From Allium sativum (taxonomy: Eukaryota; Streptophyta; Magnoliopsida; Asparagales; Amaryllidaceae), in NCBI GenBank assembly GCA_030737875.1, contig CM060924.1:150344197-150408196 (forward strand): a stretch of DNA of 64,000 nucleotides. Direction: 5' to 3'. Made by a program: the position numbers and the translations under genes. The notes under the pieces were generated by a model. The model did not search any database. It saw only the letters and a program-made list of their open reading frames with translations, and was not told the DNA's origin. Shown here piece after piece: positions 46,225 to 58,268 of the stretch. The number at the start of each line of letters is the position of its first letter. Positions within the stretch are counted from its first letter, which is position 1.

Positions 46225-47335
46225 GGAGGTAACATCATCGCGGCATGGTTCCGTAGGCTTGACGAGACTACGACACCTGCCAAAGCACAAAGGAATGCCC
46301 AACTTCCATCGATAGCCATAGTAGTTTCACCTGAGGCTAGTTTTCTTTCAAGCTTTGTAGGGTTTCCCATACGATGGAGGCAACTTTCGAGAAAACTTGT
46401 CAACATGATTACACAGGGATGGTAAAGAAGAGAATGAGGGTGTTTGGCTAAGGAGCACAACCCAAGGATGAGAAATTCATGGATATGGACTTGGCTCACG
46501 ATGGAGGAAGGAATTGTAAAACCTAGGGCAAGAGGAGGTATCCTTTACTATGGTATAATAGTGCATATAATTAAGGACAAGGGCAAGAACGAGGGATAGG
46601 ATTTTCAGGAGGGCGAGTGCATGCTTTCGCCACCAGAATACCTGAGAGAGAGATAGTAAAAGTCTCTGTTGGAAAAGTTTAGCTTTTCTTTTGATCAACC
46701 TGTTAGTACTCTATTTATTTTAGCGCTTCACATAGTTGAGTCTTTGCACCTTAGTACTTGTATAGTAGAAGATCCCATTTTAGTCTCAAATCCAATTGGT
46801 GGTTCGACCCGTTTACCTTTGGTTTGTAAGGATTTGAGAATGGCTATATTAAGTGTTGAGTTTAAGCGTAATGCTTATGTTTTTTTGGTCCATGGCCTAT
46901 GAGTTGACTCGAGGCATGGGTTGGTTGGCTAGTAATTCTGAAAGAAGGGTAGTTAGACTTTTGACTTGCCTTCGAAATACCCTCGAGATTTCGTGCGTTC
47001 CTAAATGGATTAGTTAGGCTTAGCTACCTTGAATCGCTTAATGCATTTATCGACGATTTGCAATCCGTTAGAGTAGTCTATGAGTACGCAGATGTTTTGA
47101 TTAGGTTAGGGGTTTTTCCCCTAAAACTCGAGATAGACTTCCGCATGTATCCAGTTGACAATGCAAAGCCAGTTATCCGATCAACGACGGTTTTAGAAAT
47201 GGAGATCAAGAAGCTTCGCAAGCATGAAGATTAATTAGTCAAGGTACAGTGGAGTGAAGCTCACGAAGACGCGACGTGGAAGACTAAAGATAAGACACGC
47301 GCATCATTCCTTTTTCTTGAGGGTATATCCTCGAT
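46225..47335 (+). pseudogene. Element B gag-pol scraps
   Basis: Three islands survive. At about 46227-46290 GNIIAAWFRRL...TTTPAKA recalls the gag start of G ([11 protein letters not shown]). At 46679-47165 the protease region is readable: [27 protein letters not shown], then MDWLASN after a frame change, and DDLQSVRVV...EIDFRMYPVDNAKPV. The catalytic DSG of G is DQP here (near 46693). Directly after AKPV the sequence jumps to about 47185, reading EIKKLRK-like and LVKVQWSEAHEDATWKTKDK, the chromodomain end of G. So about 3.2 kb of interior, including RT, RNase H and most of integrase, has been lost. No protein function remains. Confidence 0.85.
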
Positions 47336-47533
47336 CTCTTTTCTAGGAGTTTTATACTTGTTTCTATCTTTTAAAGTATATCCTCTAGGACATATCATCG
47401 ATCCTTAGGTAGAAGCCAATGGATGTAAACATGTATTTGAAACATGTTATGATTGATGGATGCAAGTGGTTGCTAGTGGATGCATATACTCACACTAGGT
47501 ATTAGATCGGCTCAGTCACTTTCATATCGCATT

Positions 47534-47539
<6 letters not shown>

Positions 47540-47598
<59 letters not shown>

Positions 47599-47600
47599 GT
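47540..47600. repeat. (AT)n microsatellite in the interior of B
   Basis: An AT run of about 50 bp, then interrupted by gtatatatatatg, in the 3' untranslated region. Confidence 0.9.
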
Positions 47601-47901
47601 ATTTTTTTATGGATTAAACTTGATGTGTCGCATTTGAGTAAATGATTGTGCACTCATATAGAAATGATATGTTTCATTAGGATTGCATGCATATTGGACG
47701 CATGGCACTAACATAATTCGCATTAAGGAGGTCAACTGAATCAGTAGACCGCCTGATTTTGCATTAAATAAGGACATATACACACACTATGCATATGAAC
47801 ATGAAAGCATTAGAAATCATTTTAAGGACAATGAATGCCTGTGATTAAATGGTTGAGTAGATAGGTGATTGGATGGGAGGACACATTCTTCCTAACTTGG
47901 A

Positions 47902-47937
47902 GATTTCGGGGACGAAATCCTTTTAAGAGGGGGAGAA
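47902..47937 (+). other. Element B pre-PPT stem-loop and polypurine tract
   Basis: GATTTCG (47902-47908) pairs with CGAAATC (47913-47919) around GGGA; the PPT aagagggggagaa is at 47925-47937, directly before the LTR. Confidence 0.88.
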
Positions 47938-50900
47938 TGTAACACCCCGTGATTCTGTAACATTAAGTTTCACAAATTAAGGTATAAATAATTTTTAGAA
48001 GAAGAATCAAGGGAAACAGGTTAAGCCATTGCGTTCGTCTCGAAATTCTGCTTGAGATATGGTCTGAGTTTGCATAAATCGGACTCCGTATGAAGGAGTT
48101 ATGACGTTCAGAAGTTTCAGCAAAAATTCAGAAACAACTCAGAAATTTAAAAATCGCCGAACTAGGTTGGGCGGGAAAATTCCTACCCAGGCAGGTCAAC
48201 CTAGAGGTCGATCTACCTCAGGGTAGGTCGACCTGGAGGTCGACCTACCTCAAGGGAGGTCGACCTAGGGGTCGACCTACCCCCCAGATCTGGGCAGAAT
48301 TCTCATTTTGAACCGCGATTTTGACCCTATACGTTGACCAAACAGCTATAAAAACACCCCTAGGCCTTATATTTTCTCCTCACAACTTCTCTATGCCTAT
48401 ACTCTACTCTAATTCTAATTAAAATAAAATAAATCAAGATGGGGTAATGCTGTTCATGTTCTTCGTGGAATCAAGCTTTGAAATCAAGATTAGAATTCAA
48501 AAGCTAAATCAACGACTATTTTTCTACGAATCTAATCTCTGTAAGTCAGTTACTTTTTAGATTTGAATGTCTAGATCTAATTGTGGCATGTAATTAAATG
48601 AATATAAGAATATGCCTGATTCTTTCATTTGAATCCGTGCTTGTACTTGCCTTTGCCTTTGATTCGGGACTGCTGTATTTAATTACCAACGAAGACTATG
48701 CCTATGCCTATGACTATGAACATAAGACAATTGCCTATGACCGTGATTCATGACAATGTTGCCTATGACTATGAACATAAGGTTATTGCCTAAGACTATG
48801 ACTACACAACTGTTGCCTATGAAACTATTGCCTATGACTATGATTCATAATTTTGAGACTATTGCATATGATTCACGGCTATGCGACTATTGCCTATGAC
48901 ATTGATTAAGAAACTATTGTGATTAGTCGCCCATGACTATTGCGGTTAATTATCTAAAGCTACCGTAGTTAGTAGCTTAGGCCTATTCTCATTAACCTAT
49001 TAGGTTGTATTTAGAACTGGCATTATGTTGGACCAAATCACCTATGCCTATCCCTTAAACTATGTTGGATCTCATATTTATGATATAACTTGTCTAGTTT
49101 ATTCCTATTCACTGTTATGAGCATCCGACCTATTGGAACCATTATTTTTGTGTTTGGTTCATTCTTGCATGTCTATTCTTTTATGTCAATTCTCGTGCTT
49201 ATCCCCTATTCCTTTTGCTAGTTTCATTTCATGAGTACTTAGAAACTTGTGAAAATCATGATTATACGTACGATTACGGCGCGGGGATTTGGCATAGCTT
49301 AATTTACATATTTGGCATAATAAATAATTTGGCATAATCTGAATTGTCTATAATAGTGAATAATACACATGCATATTAGAATTGGGCATAAATGGTAAAT
49401 TGTTAATTGGCTGCAAGGTATGTAATTGGCATGTAAACCAAGTTTTGGGGCATAAACTGTAAACTAGAACATTAAATATAGTTTTGACATGAACTATAAA
49501 TGGGAATATTAGATCTAAATTGGCATAAACTACAAGTTGGGTAAATGGATAGGTAAATCAAGTCTTGGGCATAGAATATAAGTATGTTAAGTGGCATGGC
49601 AAATGAATATCACATAGACCAAATTGATTCAGGGAGAATTTACATAAAAGGGTAAATATGTAAATCTAGGGAAAGACGAATATGCCTAACCCGAGGTTAG
49701 ATTGAGTTACGGTATAAGACTGCCCGGAACCGCCCGGCAAATCCAGCAACCGTAACAATACCTATCTAATGTGGGTGGTTAGAGCATTGAGCCTAAAAAG
49801 GACCCGAGGTTAGACTGAGTTGCGGTGTAAATCTACCCAGAACGTACCGGCACATCCAGTGACCGCAACAATATCTGTCTAATGAGGATGGTTGGTGCTT
49901 TAATATATAAATTAAAGCTAAGGTACAACTAAGAAAGAATGGTAGGGTTGAGTTAATTAATTTAACACTTAACCAATGCAACATGTTAACTAAACTGATG
50001 GGTGGGGTTAGGTTAATTTGGACACTTAACCAACTTAACATGACAAGATTTGTAGGGGTTATGTAACAAAGGAAACACTTAACCATTATAACATGTTGAC
50101 TAGACCAGTGGGTGAGGTTAAGTAAAGGTTTAACCGTTATAACATGTTAACTAGACTAGAAGGTGGGGTTAAGTAAATTTAAAACACTTAGCCAATTGAT
50201 CATGTTAACTAGACTAGAAGGTGTGGTTAAGTAATTTAAAACACTTAGCCAATTGAACACGTTAACTAGACTAGAAGGTGGGGTTAAGTAATTTAAAACA
50301 CTTAGCCAATTGAACTTGTTAACTAGACTAGAAGGTGGGGTTAAGTAAATTTAAAACACTTAGCCAATTGAACATGTTAACTAGACTAGAAGGTGGGGTT
50401 AAGTTCATAGAAACACTTAACCAATATAACAAGAACGACTAGGGTTAAGTTAATAGGAACACTTAACCAATAAAACGTGGGTTAGGTTAAGTTGAAAAGG
50501 AACACTTAACCAATAAAAGATGAACGGGTAGGGTTAAGTAATAAAAACACTTAACCAGAGTAATATGACAAGTAGGAGGGTTAAGTCAACATGAACCACT
50601 GGATAACACTTAACCAATTTAACACGACAATGAATGGGTTAAGTTTACTTGAATTGACTAATGACACTTAACCAATCCAACTTGATGATAGAGGGAACTA
50701 AGCAGTAAACCTTAGTAAAAAGGACTAAGTAGTAAATGTTAGTTAAGAAAACGACGATTCAGGAAACAAAGTGGTTAACCTTAGTTAAGGGAACTAAGTA
50801 GTAAACCTTAGTAGAACACGAGAAGGAGCGACCGTCCATCCGATCTTAAAGAAGGCTCCAACGAACTGGGTTACGAAGCACGCGGCTACGAGGGGACGTG

Positions 50901-52336
50901 AGGGTACTCTTGGTATCCCTCTATGAGGCTATAGATGATCCTCCTGGGCTCACAGAGGTTAAGGTCTGCGTTAGAAGAACTAAGGGTATGCCTTGGTTGC
51001 AACATAAGGCAACCTAAAGACTAGGATGGACCAACGTGATTCGGCGAGACCAGTAGCCCTGTGATAGCAACTCATCGTCTACCTACCATCTTGAGTTAGT
51101 CGAGATACGTGAAACGGAAAGGCGAAGAACTCCAAAAGACCATATACTTGCTATCTAGTTATGGTTGCGGATGTCCATAGGTTAGTGGGACATAGAGGGG
51201 CATGCGTATAGTTGTCATTTTTCAAGAGGCGCCTTTCATTAGTTGAGGGAGGGGTCAGGTGGGACCATAACCACTGGAAAAACAGACCTTAGCATCTACA
51301 TCGGCAGATTTCTAAAAGCACCCGACCGAGTTCCGTGTTTCTAGAGTAGCCCTGCCACGGGATTCGGGTCGCACATTTCAGGACATATGCATCTAGACAG
51401 CGATAACGATTCATGACGCATACGTGGGGAAAGTCTAGAAACATATACCTCTCTAGGTAGTGTGTCCTAGACTAGGGGGCATCGTTCGATAGGTAGCATA
51501 ATGCCTAGCTAGACATAGGTCGCATAAACCCTGAATCCGAGAAGCATTAGATAAGTCACATAAACCCTAGTTGAATCTAGGAAGCACTCGACAGAAAACC
51601 CTAGATTAGATCTAGGTAATAAATAATAGATGTACACCTGAAGGCAACTACAATTACAGGGATTGGGATCACGTTATCATATTATAAAGGTTACTAGTTA
51701 GGACACTAATTAGGCGGTGCAGAGACATAGAAACCAGAATAACGGGGTAATAGCGAAGCAGAGAAAGTATTGAAGCATATCCACTTTATCTTCCCTCAGC
51801 ATATCTTGCGTTAATCTTATATTATCTTGTTAGCCCTATCATCTTGGTATTGTCTTGTATTCAGTTAATTCATGTCATGTTGCTTTTCCCTGTTCACATG
51901 CTAGATGTAACTGAACTTACCAGGCTTTATGTCTGACTCTATTTTTCTTTTGTTTTATTTTCTTCCGTTCCCCCCAAGGTAGTAAAGGAGGGAATAGTAT
52001 AGCTCAGATTAGATTGGACTGTTACTCTTTCCCAGCTTGAAGATTAGTCGAAGTTTTGCTTGGATTCTCATTTCCTCTGCTATGGCTGGCTTATGCTCTA
52101 TTTGGGGAATACCATTGTATACTTATGCTTCTTTATTTTGTTAACCAAGATAGATACTTCGGTATTGGAAAACAAAAGATTTTGTACAAGCTGTTTTATA
52201 AATGAAATAAAGTTTATTTATTTACCGCTGCTTTATTTGTCTATCTTGTAATTTATCTACATCTTTGACCTAAAATGCTCCACAGAACTTAGTGCATTCC
52301 CTTTGTGAGTGACACTAAAGGATGTGGGGTGTTACA
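47938..52336 (+). repeat. 3' LTR of element B
   Basis: 4399 bp. It is 107 bp longer than the 5' LTR because it keeps two gaggttag modules (49690-49890) where the 5' LTR has one. Otherwise a few per cent divergence by eye. Confidence 0.92.
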
Positions 52337-52341
52337 CTGCA

Positions 52342-52627
52342 TGACCTATGATGAAGGAATTCAACCTCTTGATTCGACGAGGTCTAAGCGATTACATAAT
52401 GATCTTAACCACTCTAGCCATGGAATTTGGCTCAATAAACATTAGCGGAAGCAGTGCGATATATGACAAACCATTTATACAGGAAAAAATCCATACGATG
52501 GAACTACTTAATAGGACACAACAATCTAATAAAGCCCCCTCAAGGTTGGATGACGTTCCAAAAAGATTCAGCTTGACATATTCAAAGCACATCTCATTTG
52601 CAATAGGATGTACTTTGGGTGGCAAAA
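52342..52627 (+). other. Last interior segment of element A
   Basis: An open frame from 52348 runs through this segment into the LTR (231 codons to 53043), but it has no recognised family motif and crosses an LTR border, so it is probably fortuitous. The stretch before the LTR (gggtggcaaaa) is a weak polypurine tract. Confidence 0.45.
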
Positions 52628-53363
52628 TGTTAGCCTGCTTTGTGACCAGACTATCCAAAGCCCAAGAACTCTATCAGGAAGGCTACTCAGGGCTTGAGTA
52701 TGAACAAGCAGAGATCGACATCTGCTTGGACAAAGTAATAAAGGATGTGAAAACTTGTATTTCTATGCATATAAGTTTTGGGTTAGATTCCACCATTTTG
52801 GATCAAGCTAAAGCGAATATTTCTGACCGACCAAACCGGATCGAGCGATCTGGATCGGGTCATCCGGATCGGGTCATCCGGATCGGGTCATTCGGATCAG
52901 GTCCCTCAACCCTAATCGAATTCTGGGTAGTTAAGGACCATTTCCCCATGTTCTCCATTACTTTCGAGATTTACTCTAAAGCTACCACGTGGCCACTCAA
53001 CCCTAACCAAATTTCTACCTATAAATGCACATACAACGCATAATTTGAGGGGACTTTCTGCATCTCAACATCCATGGCTGCCATAGCCAACACTTTTCCA
53101 TAAATAATCATCTTCTTCTCCAATGAAAATCAATGAATTTGGAGAGAATTATTCATTGAATTCGAGTGATTGAGAGGCAATATTTCTTGTAATTGTAATC
53201 TATGAATGAAATGAGAAAATATGAAGTAGACGTAGGCTCGTTAACGCCGCACCACTATAAAACTCGTGTGTTGATCGATTTTTCTTGCTTTTAGTTCATG
53301 ATTCCTCATTTTTCTCTGCAAAATATTATCAATTGGGTGTTAGGACCATTTTTTGGTCTAACA
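52628..53363 (+). repeat. 3' LTR of element A
   Basis: 736 bp, TGTTAGCCTG...GGTCTAACA, with TATAAATG at 53020-53027. It has more copies of the ggatcgggtcatcc word (52853-52900) than the 5' LTR. Followed by gtagt. Confidence 0.87.
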
Positions 53364-53368
53364 GTAGT
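53364..53368. repeat. Target-site duplication of element A, right copy (gtagt)
   Basis: Matches 2337-2341; the LTR of E resumes at 53369. Confidence 0.85.
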
Positions 53369-55439
53369 AGATAATGTTTTCATCAAATTCAAGTATTTTT
53401 TCTTAGATCTATGCATTGGTAAGTTCATTTTCATATAGATTATCCCAGGTACTTATTTAGAAAATTTAGATAGGTAATTTCTATGATATTTCGTATGAGT
53501 GTGCAAGTTAGAGCCATGGTTTTTATTCATATGCATATTTGTGGTGATTTTGGTGAATTTGACATTATCATTGATAGAATTGTCATATTGATGATATTGT
53601 TGATTTCATAGCATCCTTGTAATCCTTTTGGATGAATTGGATGACTTAGTTTCGTCGGATTTATCATTTGGCGAAGTCTTGGTCGAAATCAGGGTTGAAT
53701 TGCAATATGCAAGTTTTGGGTCAGCCATAAGTTGGATCGGCCATAAGTTGGATCGGCCGTAAGTGGGTCAGCCTAGTCAGAAGAAGTGGGTCAGCCTAGT
53801 CATTCATAGGTTAGTCGGCCTAGTCAGAAGAAGTGGGTCGGCCCAGTCATTCAGAGGTGGGTCGTCCTAGTCATTCATAGTTGGGTCGGTCGGTTCCAAA
53901 TCATGTCTTTGGGAGCAAGTCAAGTTGGGTCGACCAATTGTGGGTCAGCATAGATTTGGGTCGGCCTAAAGTGGGTCGGCATATAGTTGGGTCGACACAA
54001 ACTTAGGCCAGCACAAAAGTCGGTCGGCCTAAAGTTGGGTCGGACTAAAGCTGGGTCGGACCAAAGTTGGGTCGGACTAAAGTTGGGTCGAACTAAAGTT
54101 GGGTCGGCCTATTCTGGTCAGCCATTTCTTCCATTTCTGGTCGGACATTTCCGGTGATGATGTGACTTCAAAGTGAATTCAATTGGGAAGTTTTGAAGTG
54201 TTGAAAAGTGTCCGTTGATTGGCTTAAAATAACGAATGGTATGACAACTCAGGGATGTATTGAGTTCGTGTGAAGTGACATCTCTAAAGTGTTCTGAGCT
54301 AATTAATGGTCGTAATTGATAACAACTAGAGAGACAAAAACCGAGTAATTATCGTTGTCGTAGGTTCTAGGGGACTTAAAGCCAAGGTACAATTGAAGAT
54401 CAATTGTAGGTTGAGTGCCTTAGTTGTCGTGTATGGCCTAGACACGTGTCAAGTATAGCATGTAGCATGTGTGGAGTATAGCATGTGGAATTTTGCTAGA
54501 ACCGGGACGTTGTGTATGGTCCTTGACAATTGATGGCAAATTGTTTTGCCAGTCATACGATAGCAAGGGTTCCAAAGCAAGGATGGCGGTGATAGCCAGA
54601 GTCATTCATGGACGTTTGAATGCTTGGTTGCTTTGGTGGTACCATCCCAAGGAGATTTTCTGACTTCGAATATGGTGTTCCTTTGGTGCTTGTCTGATAT
54701 TGGTTTCGCCCTTAGGGGCTACTGCTTATGGGATACCAAGTTCGATTTAGGTTATTTATGTTAGATGTAACTAGACGTTGTATGAGTTGCTTTTGCCATG
54801 TATGAATGGTTATTCTAATTGTCGTGGCTGAATTGTTGTCCCTTTTGATTTATGGGTTGTAAGGGCTATCATTGTCAGGTGTGGAGAAGGCAGTTGTGAG
54901 TTCTTCTCTAGAGCTGGGTAGATTAGTTCATTTATTTACCCTTTCTCATATACTTTATTGATGAAGTTTGTTAGCTGTTTTATCGCTCATTAAGACTATT
55001 ATCTAACTCAAGGTTTTATGTCTCCCTCTTATTACCTTGGGCTGTTCATCCGATTATTGGATGGCCAGACTAAGTAGCAGGTGACAGGTGACGCCTTAGT
55101 GGGAGCCGGAGGCCGGTGCACTATCTATACTACTATCAAATAATTGGATTTCTACCGTTTGCTATTTCTCTGAGTGTTGTAGTGAGGCAAATTGTACAAA
55201 CACTATTGTTGTAATCCACGTGTATGGGAAGTACTTTCTAGTTGTCATGAAAGTTTAGTGCTTTCTACTTCACTATCACTACCTGTTGTATATGTTTTAT
55301 TATATTTTATCCTTGCGCTATGAGTTTACGACAGGTTTCGTTTATCTACCATACCTTGATGATCGTCGATAGCTGCATGGCACACGTTTCAGCGCATTAT
55401 TCCTCTTGTATAGTGCGGGGGCTGTAGGCGGTTGTAACA
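53369..55439 (+). repeat. 3' LTR of element E, second part
   Basis: Continues the LTR broken at 2341 and ends GGTTGTAACA at 55439. It contains the gggtcgg array (53715-54125). No coding region is supported; a 64-codon frame at 54469 has no motif. Confidence 0.8.
53715..54125 (+). repeat. GGGTCGG-word array in the LTR of E
   Basis: Many imperfect copies of aagttgggtcggactaa-like units of about 17 bp, grading at the left into longer units with gtgggtcagcctagtca. Confidence 0.8.
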
Positions 55440-55667
55440 ACATTTTTCCCTTTTAAATTAATTTATCGTTAATTTATTCATTTCCCCATTTCCCATTTCC
55501 ATATATTTGTAAATCCTTATTTTCTAATTTTAGAAAATATACGTTATTAACTTTAGAAAACGTTTCCATTTCTGATTCATGCATCTCTATCTTCCCACAT
55601 CTATTAGTCTCCAAGTGTAAACTAGTAAGAGAATAATTTCCCATGTATAAACCTCGAAGGCCGGAAC
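55440..55667. other. Spacer between the nest and element G
   Basis: 228 bp, AT-rich, no open frame or repeat recognised. It is the only sequence not assigned to a transposon. It may begin with the acatt duplication of E and ends with ggaac (55663-55667), the candidate target duplication of G. Confidence 0.6.
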
Positions 55668-56024
55668 TGTAACACCCCCCCTCCGCTAGGGTAACTCTTG
55701 CAAGGACACTAGCTTTGGAGGGGCGTTAAACGAGGTAAACATGCATGCAGATATCACAAGACAGAACATGTAAGTAAAAACAGAGTAAATAAAGCAGCGG
55801 ATAAAACTAGCATTTCAAAACCATAGTCAAGTTACATTAAAGTATTTGGTCATTATTTTCCCATAAAACAAAGTCTAGTACATAAACTGAAAAACTGAAA
55901 ATGAAACATAAAGTAACTATCCCCAAATTAGCATAAGGCCATAACATGCTCAAACCATACGTGAGCTATCCAGAAAAGCGGCTAAAGGTCCAGCTAGGCA
56001 ACAGTATTCCCACCCTGCAAACCT

Positions 56025-56040
56025 GGGGGGGGGGGGGGGG
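56025..56040. repeat. Poly-G run of 16 (poly-C on the element strand)
   Basis: Sixteen G in a row. The LTRs of B have a shorter C run at the corresponding place (near 45654 and 51970). Confidence 0.9.
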
Positions 56041-58018
56041 AACGGAAGAAAAGAGGCGAAAGAAAACGGGTCAGTCAAAAAGACTGGTAAGTCCTATCTA
56101 CTATTAGATAAAAACTAATAAAGCTAACTGAACATGTAAAACAGAGATGAGATGTAGGGTGATAACTGGCATGATGAAAAGTTAACAAGATAGATCAAGT
56201 GTGGCATCGCATATACAAGATTAAGTTGCACCGGGGTGTACTAGTATTCCAATCCATGTCAAGTATAAGAAATGATCCCTTGGCCCAAAGCTGGCACACA
56301 TCATGAAATGACCTAAATCGAGGTCCAACTACTCGGTCTAGTCGATCGGCTCCCTAAAAGCCTAACTCGTCAAGTGTCGGTGTCATACGACCCAATCACG
56401 AAGTGTAGTCAAACTGTGCTAGGTCCACCCTAGGGTGTATCAAGCCCTAGGGTGCCAACCACGGACACAGATCGAGCACGCACAGTCTAAACCTACGGGT
56501 GCCCGTGTCTGCTTTTTCAACTCCGGACCATGTGCACGACCATGTTCCGCCAGAACCCACACGACCTACTCAGCCGTCGTTTTGGTCGCTTACATGTCAA
56601 CCCAGTAATCGTGCCCCACCCTAGCCTAGTCCCTAGGGTATCATGATACAATCAAGAGGGTTACTGGTGAAAAGGACCACGTAACTAGGGTTTCTAGCGG
56701 GTTAAATGTGGTTAACCCTACCCAATCAAGTATCAAGTTGGTTAAGTGTACCCAAGGTTCATGACTTAACCGCGTCAACCCATCATGTTTAATTGGTTAA
56801 GTACTCAAGTGGTCCATGACTTAACCCTATCTTGTGGCATTAGTTATTTTAATGCACCCAACCTCTCACATTAGACTTTGTTGTGGTTACTAGTTAATCC
56901 GGGCGGGTCCGGGTAGCTTTACACCACAACTTGGTCTAACCTCGGGTTTCTAGTGCAACATGACCAACTACTCACATTGGGTCCTATTGCTTGTAGCCAC
57001 TAGTTAAGCCGGTCGGTTCCGGGTAGATTTATGCTATAAACTCAACCCAACCTCGAGTTGGCCACACTCATATTTTCTAAGTGTCATGTCCACCATTATG
57101 TTTACAAACACAATCACAAGTCAATGTTCATATCATATTTAAAATCATGTTTCATGTCATTAATATTACCCAACCCAACGTATTCCCATCGCATGCACGT
57201 TTCGCATAACATAACATAGATCAAAAGGGGGAACTTGGCAAAAGGCATGAAAAAAGGGGCATAAGGTAATAAGGTTGGCCACAAGTTAAACATGGTGGCA
57301 TATGAGGCATAAATAGGTTCATAAGCTTGCATATTACATCATAGGCCTCAAAACATGCATAATATCAACTTAAGCAAATAGGTGAAACATGATTATGAAT
57401 GACATAGGATGATGGCTAAAAGTTCGCATATAGCATTATATGCAAGTTATCATAAAGGTTATAAGAGTTCTCATGTTATATAATGCAACATTTCAACATA
57501 AAGCTTATAGCTTTTAGCCCACAAGGTCAAGGTGATAGGTTTTCAAACATGCATAGAATATATTCATGCATAACATGATAAGATCATAGGTTTACAAACA
57601 TGCAAAGAATATATTCATGCATAACATGATAAGATCAAAGCATATATCATTCTTAGGCCCAAACTCAACTTGCAACATATCACATTTAACTTCATAGTTA
57701 GAATCTAAAAGTAGTATAGGGCTTACAATGAGCGGTTATGCGATCTAGATCGATATATATAAAGATTGAGATGAAGCCACAAGCAAAATCCGCAAAGAAA
57801 ATAAAAGGCTCCACTTAAACGCCTAGAAACAAGAAGTAATATCCCCAAAGACAAAGAAAGGAGGCTCTTTTTCTTAAGAAAGATGGCTCCTTTATGACAT
57901 AGATTGATTTGAGACACTCATGCTCTCATGAAGAAGGTGGAGGCCATGATTGGTGAATATTTGGACAACATTTAGTTGTAGGAATGATTAATGAGGGTTT
58001 AGGCTAGGTTTAGGGGTC

Positions 58019-58026
58019 TTTTTATA
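58019..58026 (-). promoter_or_regulatory. TATA box of the 3' LTR of G
   Basis: TATAAAAA on the minus strand in the same context as in B (accctat/cctataaaaa). Confidence 0.5.
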
Positions 58027-58144
58027 GGTGATTAGGTTAATTTAGACCATAGGATTAACCCTAAATCGAATCTGAGCCATCAACTCCCGTCAGAAACTTC
58101 CAGAGCAGGACCTAACCTGTCAAAATGGTGCACCAGAAAAACTG

Positions 58145-58268
58145 GTCCGACCAGGGGGGTCGACCCCTGGGTCGACATGGGTGTCGACCCATGGGTCGAC
58201 ATGGGTGTCGACACATTGGGGGGGCCGACACTGGTGTCGGCCCTGCCTGGGGCGGGAAAATTCCCGCC
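58145..58268. repeat. Palindrome array in the LTR of G
   Basis: Overlapping perfect palindromes: GTCGACCC / GGGTCGAC around CT (58159-58176) and around AT (58183-58200), GTCGACA / TGTCGAC (58171-58188), GGCCGACAC / GTGTCGGCC around TG (58223-58242), and GGCGGGAA / TTCCCGCC (58251-58268). GC-rich and at the position of the GTCGAC array of B. Confidence 0.88.

Larger units (their letters stand above)
41733..52336 (+). mobile_element. Element B: non-autonomous deletion derivative of a G-like chromovirus
   Basis: 10,604 bp with LTRs of 4292 bp (41733-46024) and 4399 bp (47938-52336) and TSD ctgca. The interior is only 1913 bp and keeps scraps of gag, protease-linker and chromodomain that align with element G; RT, RNase H and the integrase core are gone. 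An exact Met-tRNA primer site, PPT and pre-PPT stem-loop remain, so B could be copied if proteins are supplied. LTR modules are shared with C. Confidence 0.92.
2342..53363 (+). mobile_element. Element A: Tat/Ogre-like Ty3/gypsy element split by B and C
   Basis: Bounded by two related LTRs (2342-3063 and 52628-53363) and the perfect duplication gtagt. Removing nested C and B with their TSD copies leaves about 9.6 kb. Pieces of its own interior are 3064-9897, 40710-41732 and 52342-52627. After the 5' LTR comes TTTTGGTGCTTTCACTGAGA, a leader typical of Tat-like elements rather than the Met-tRNA site used by the others. A remnant at 4535-5026 carries the end of one RNase H followed by a second RNase H, the dual arrangement known from the Tat/Ogre clade. 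Gag, protease, RT and integrase could not be recognised. The element is either very old or was already non-autonomous. Confidence 0.8.
1..55439 (+). mobile_element. Element E: 3' half of a Ty3/gypsy chromovirus, outermost host of the nest
   Basis: This is the oldest layer of the nest. The window opens inside its reverse transcriptase, so the 5' LTR, gag, protease and most of RT lie to the left. Visible parts are a decayed pol (1-1400), a polypurine tract (1646-1657) and a 3' LTR starting TGTAACAGCC at 1658. The LTR is interrupted at 2341 by element A and resumes at 53369, ending GTTGTAACA at 55439. Joining the two pieces gives an LTR of about 2.75 kb. The right-hand target duplication would be acatt (55440-55444), but its partner is outside the window. 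The chromodomain remnant places it among chromoviruses; assignment to a finer lineage is not secure. Confidence 0.85.

Noticed and set aside
52348..53043. 231-codon plus-strand frame at the end of A
   Set aside because: It crosses from interior into the LTR, contains the TATA region of the LTR, matches no family and has no intact counterpart in the 5' LTR.
55440..55667. Possible host sequence between the nest and G
   Set aside because: Too short and featureless to call; it may belong to another degraded transposon.
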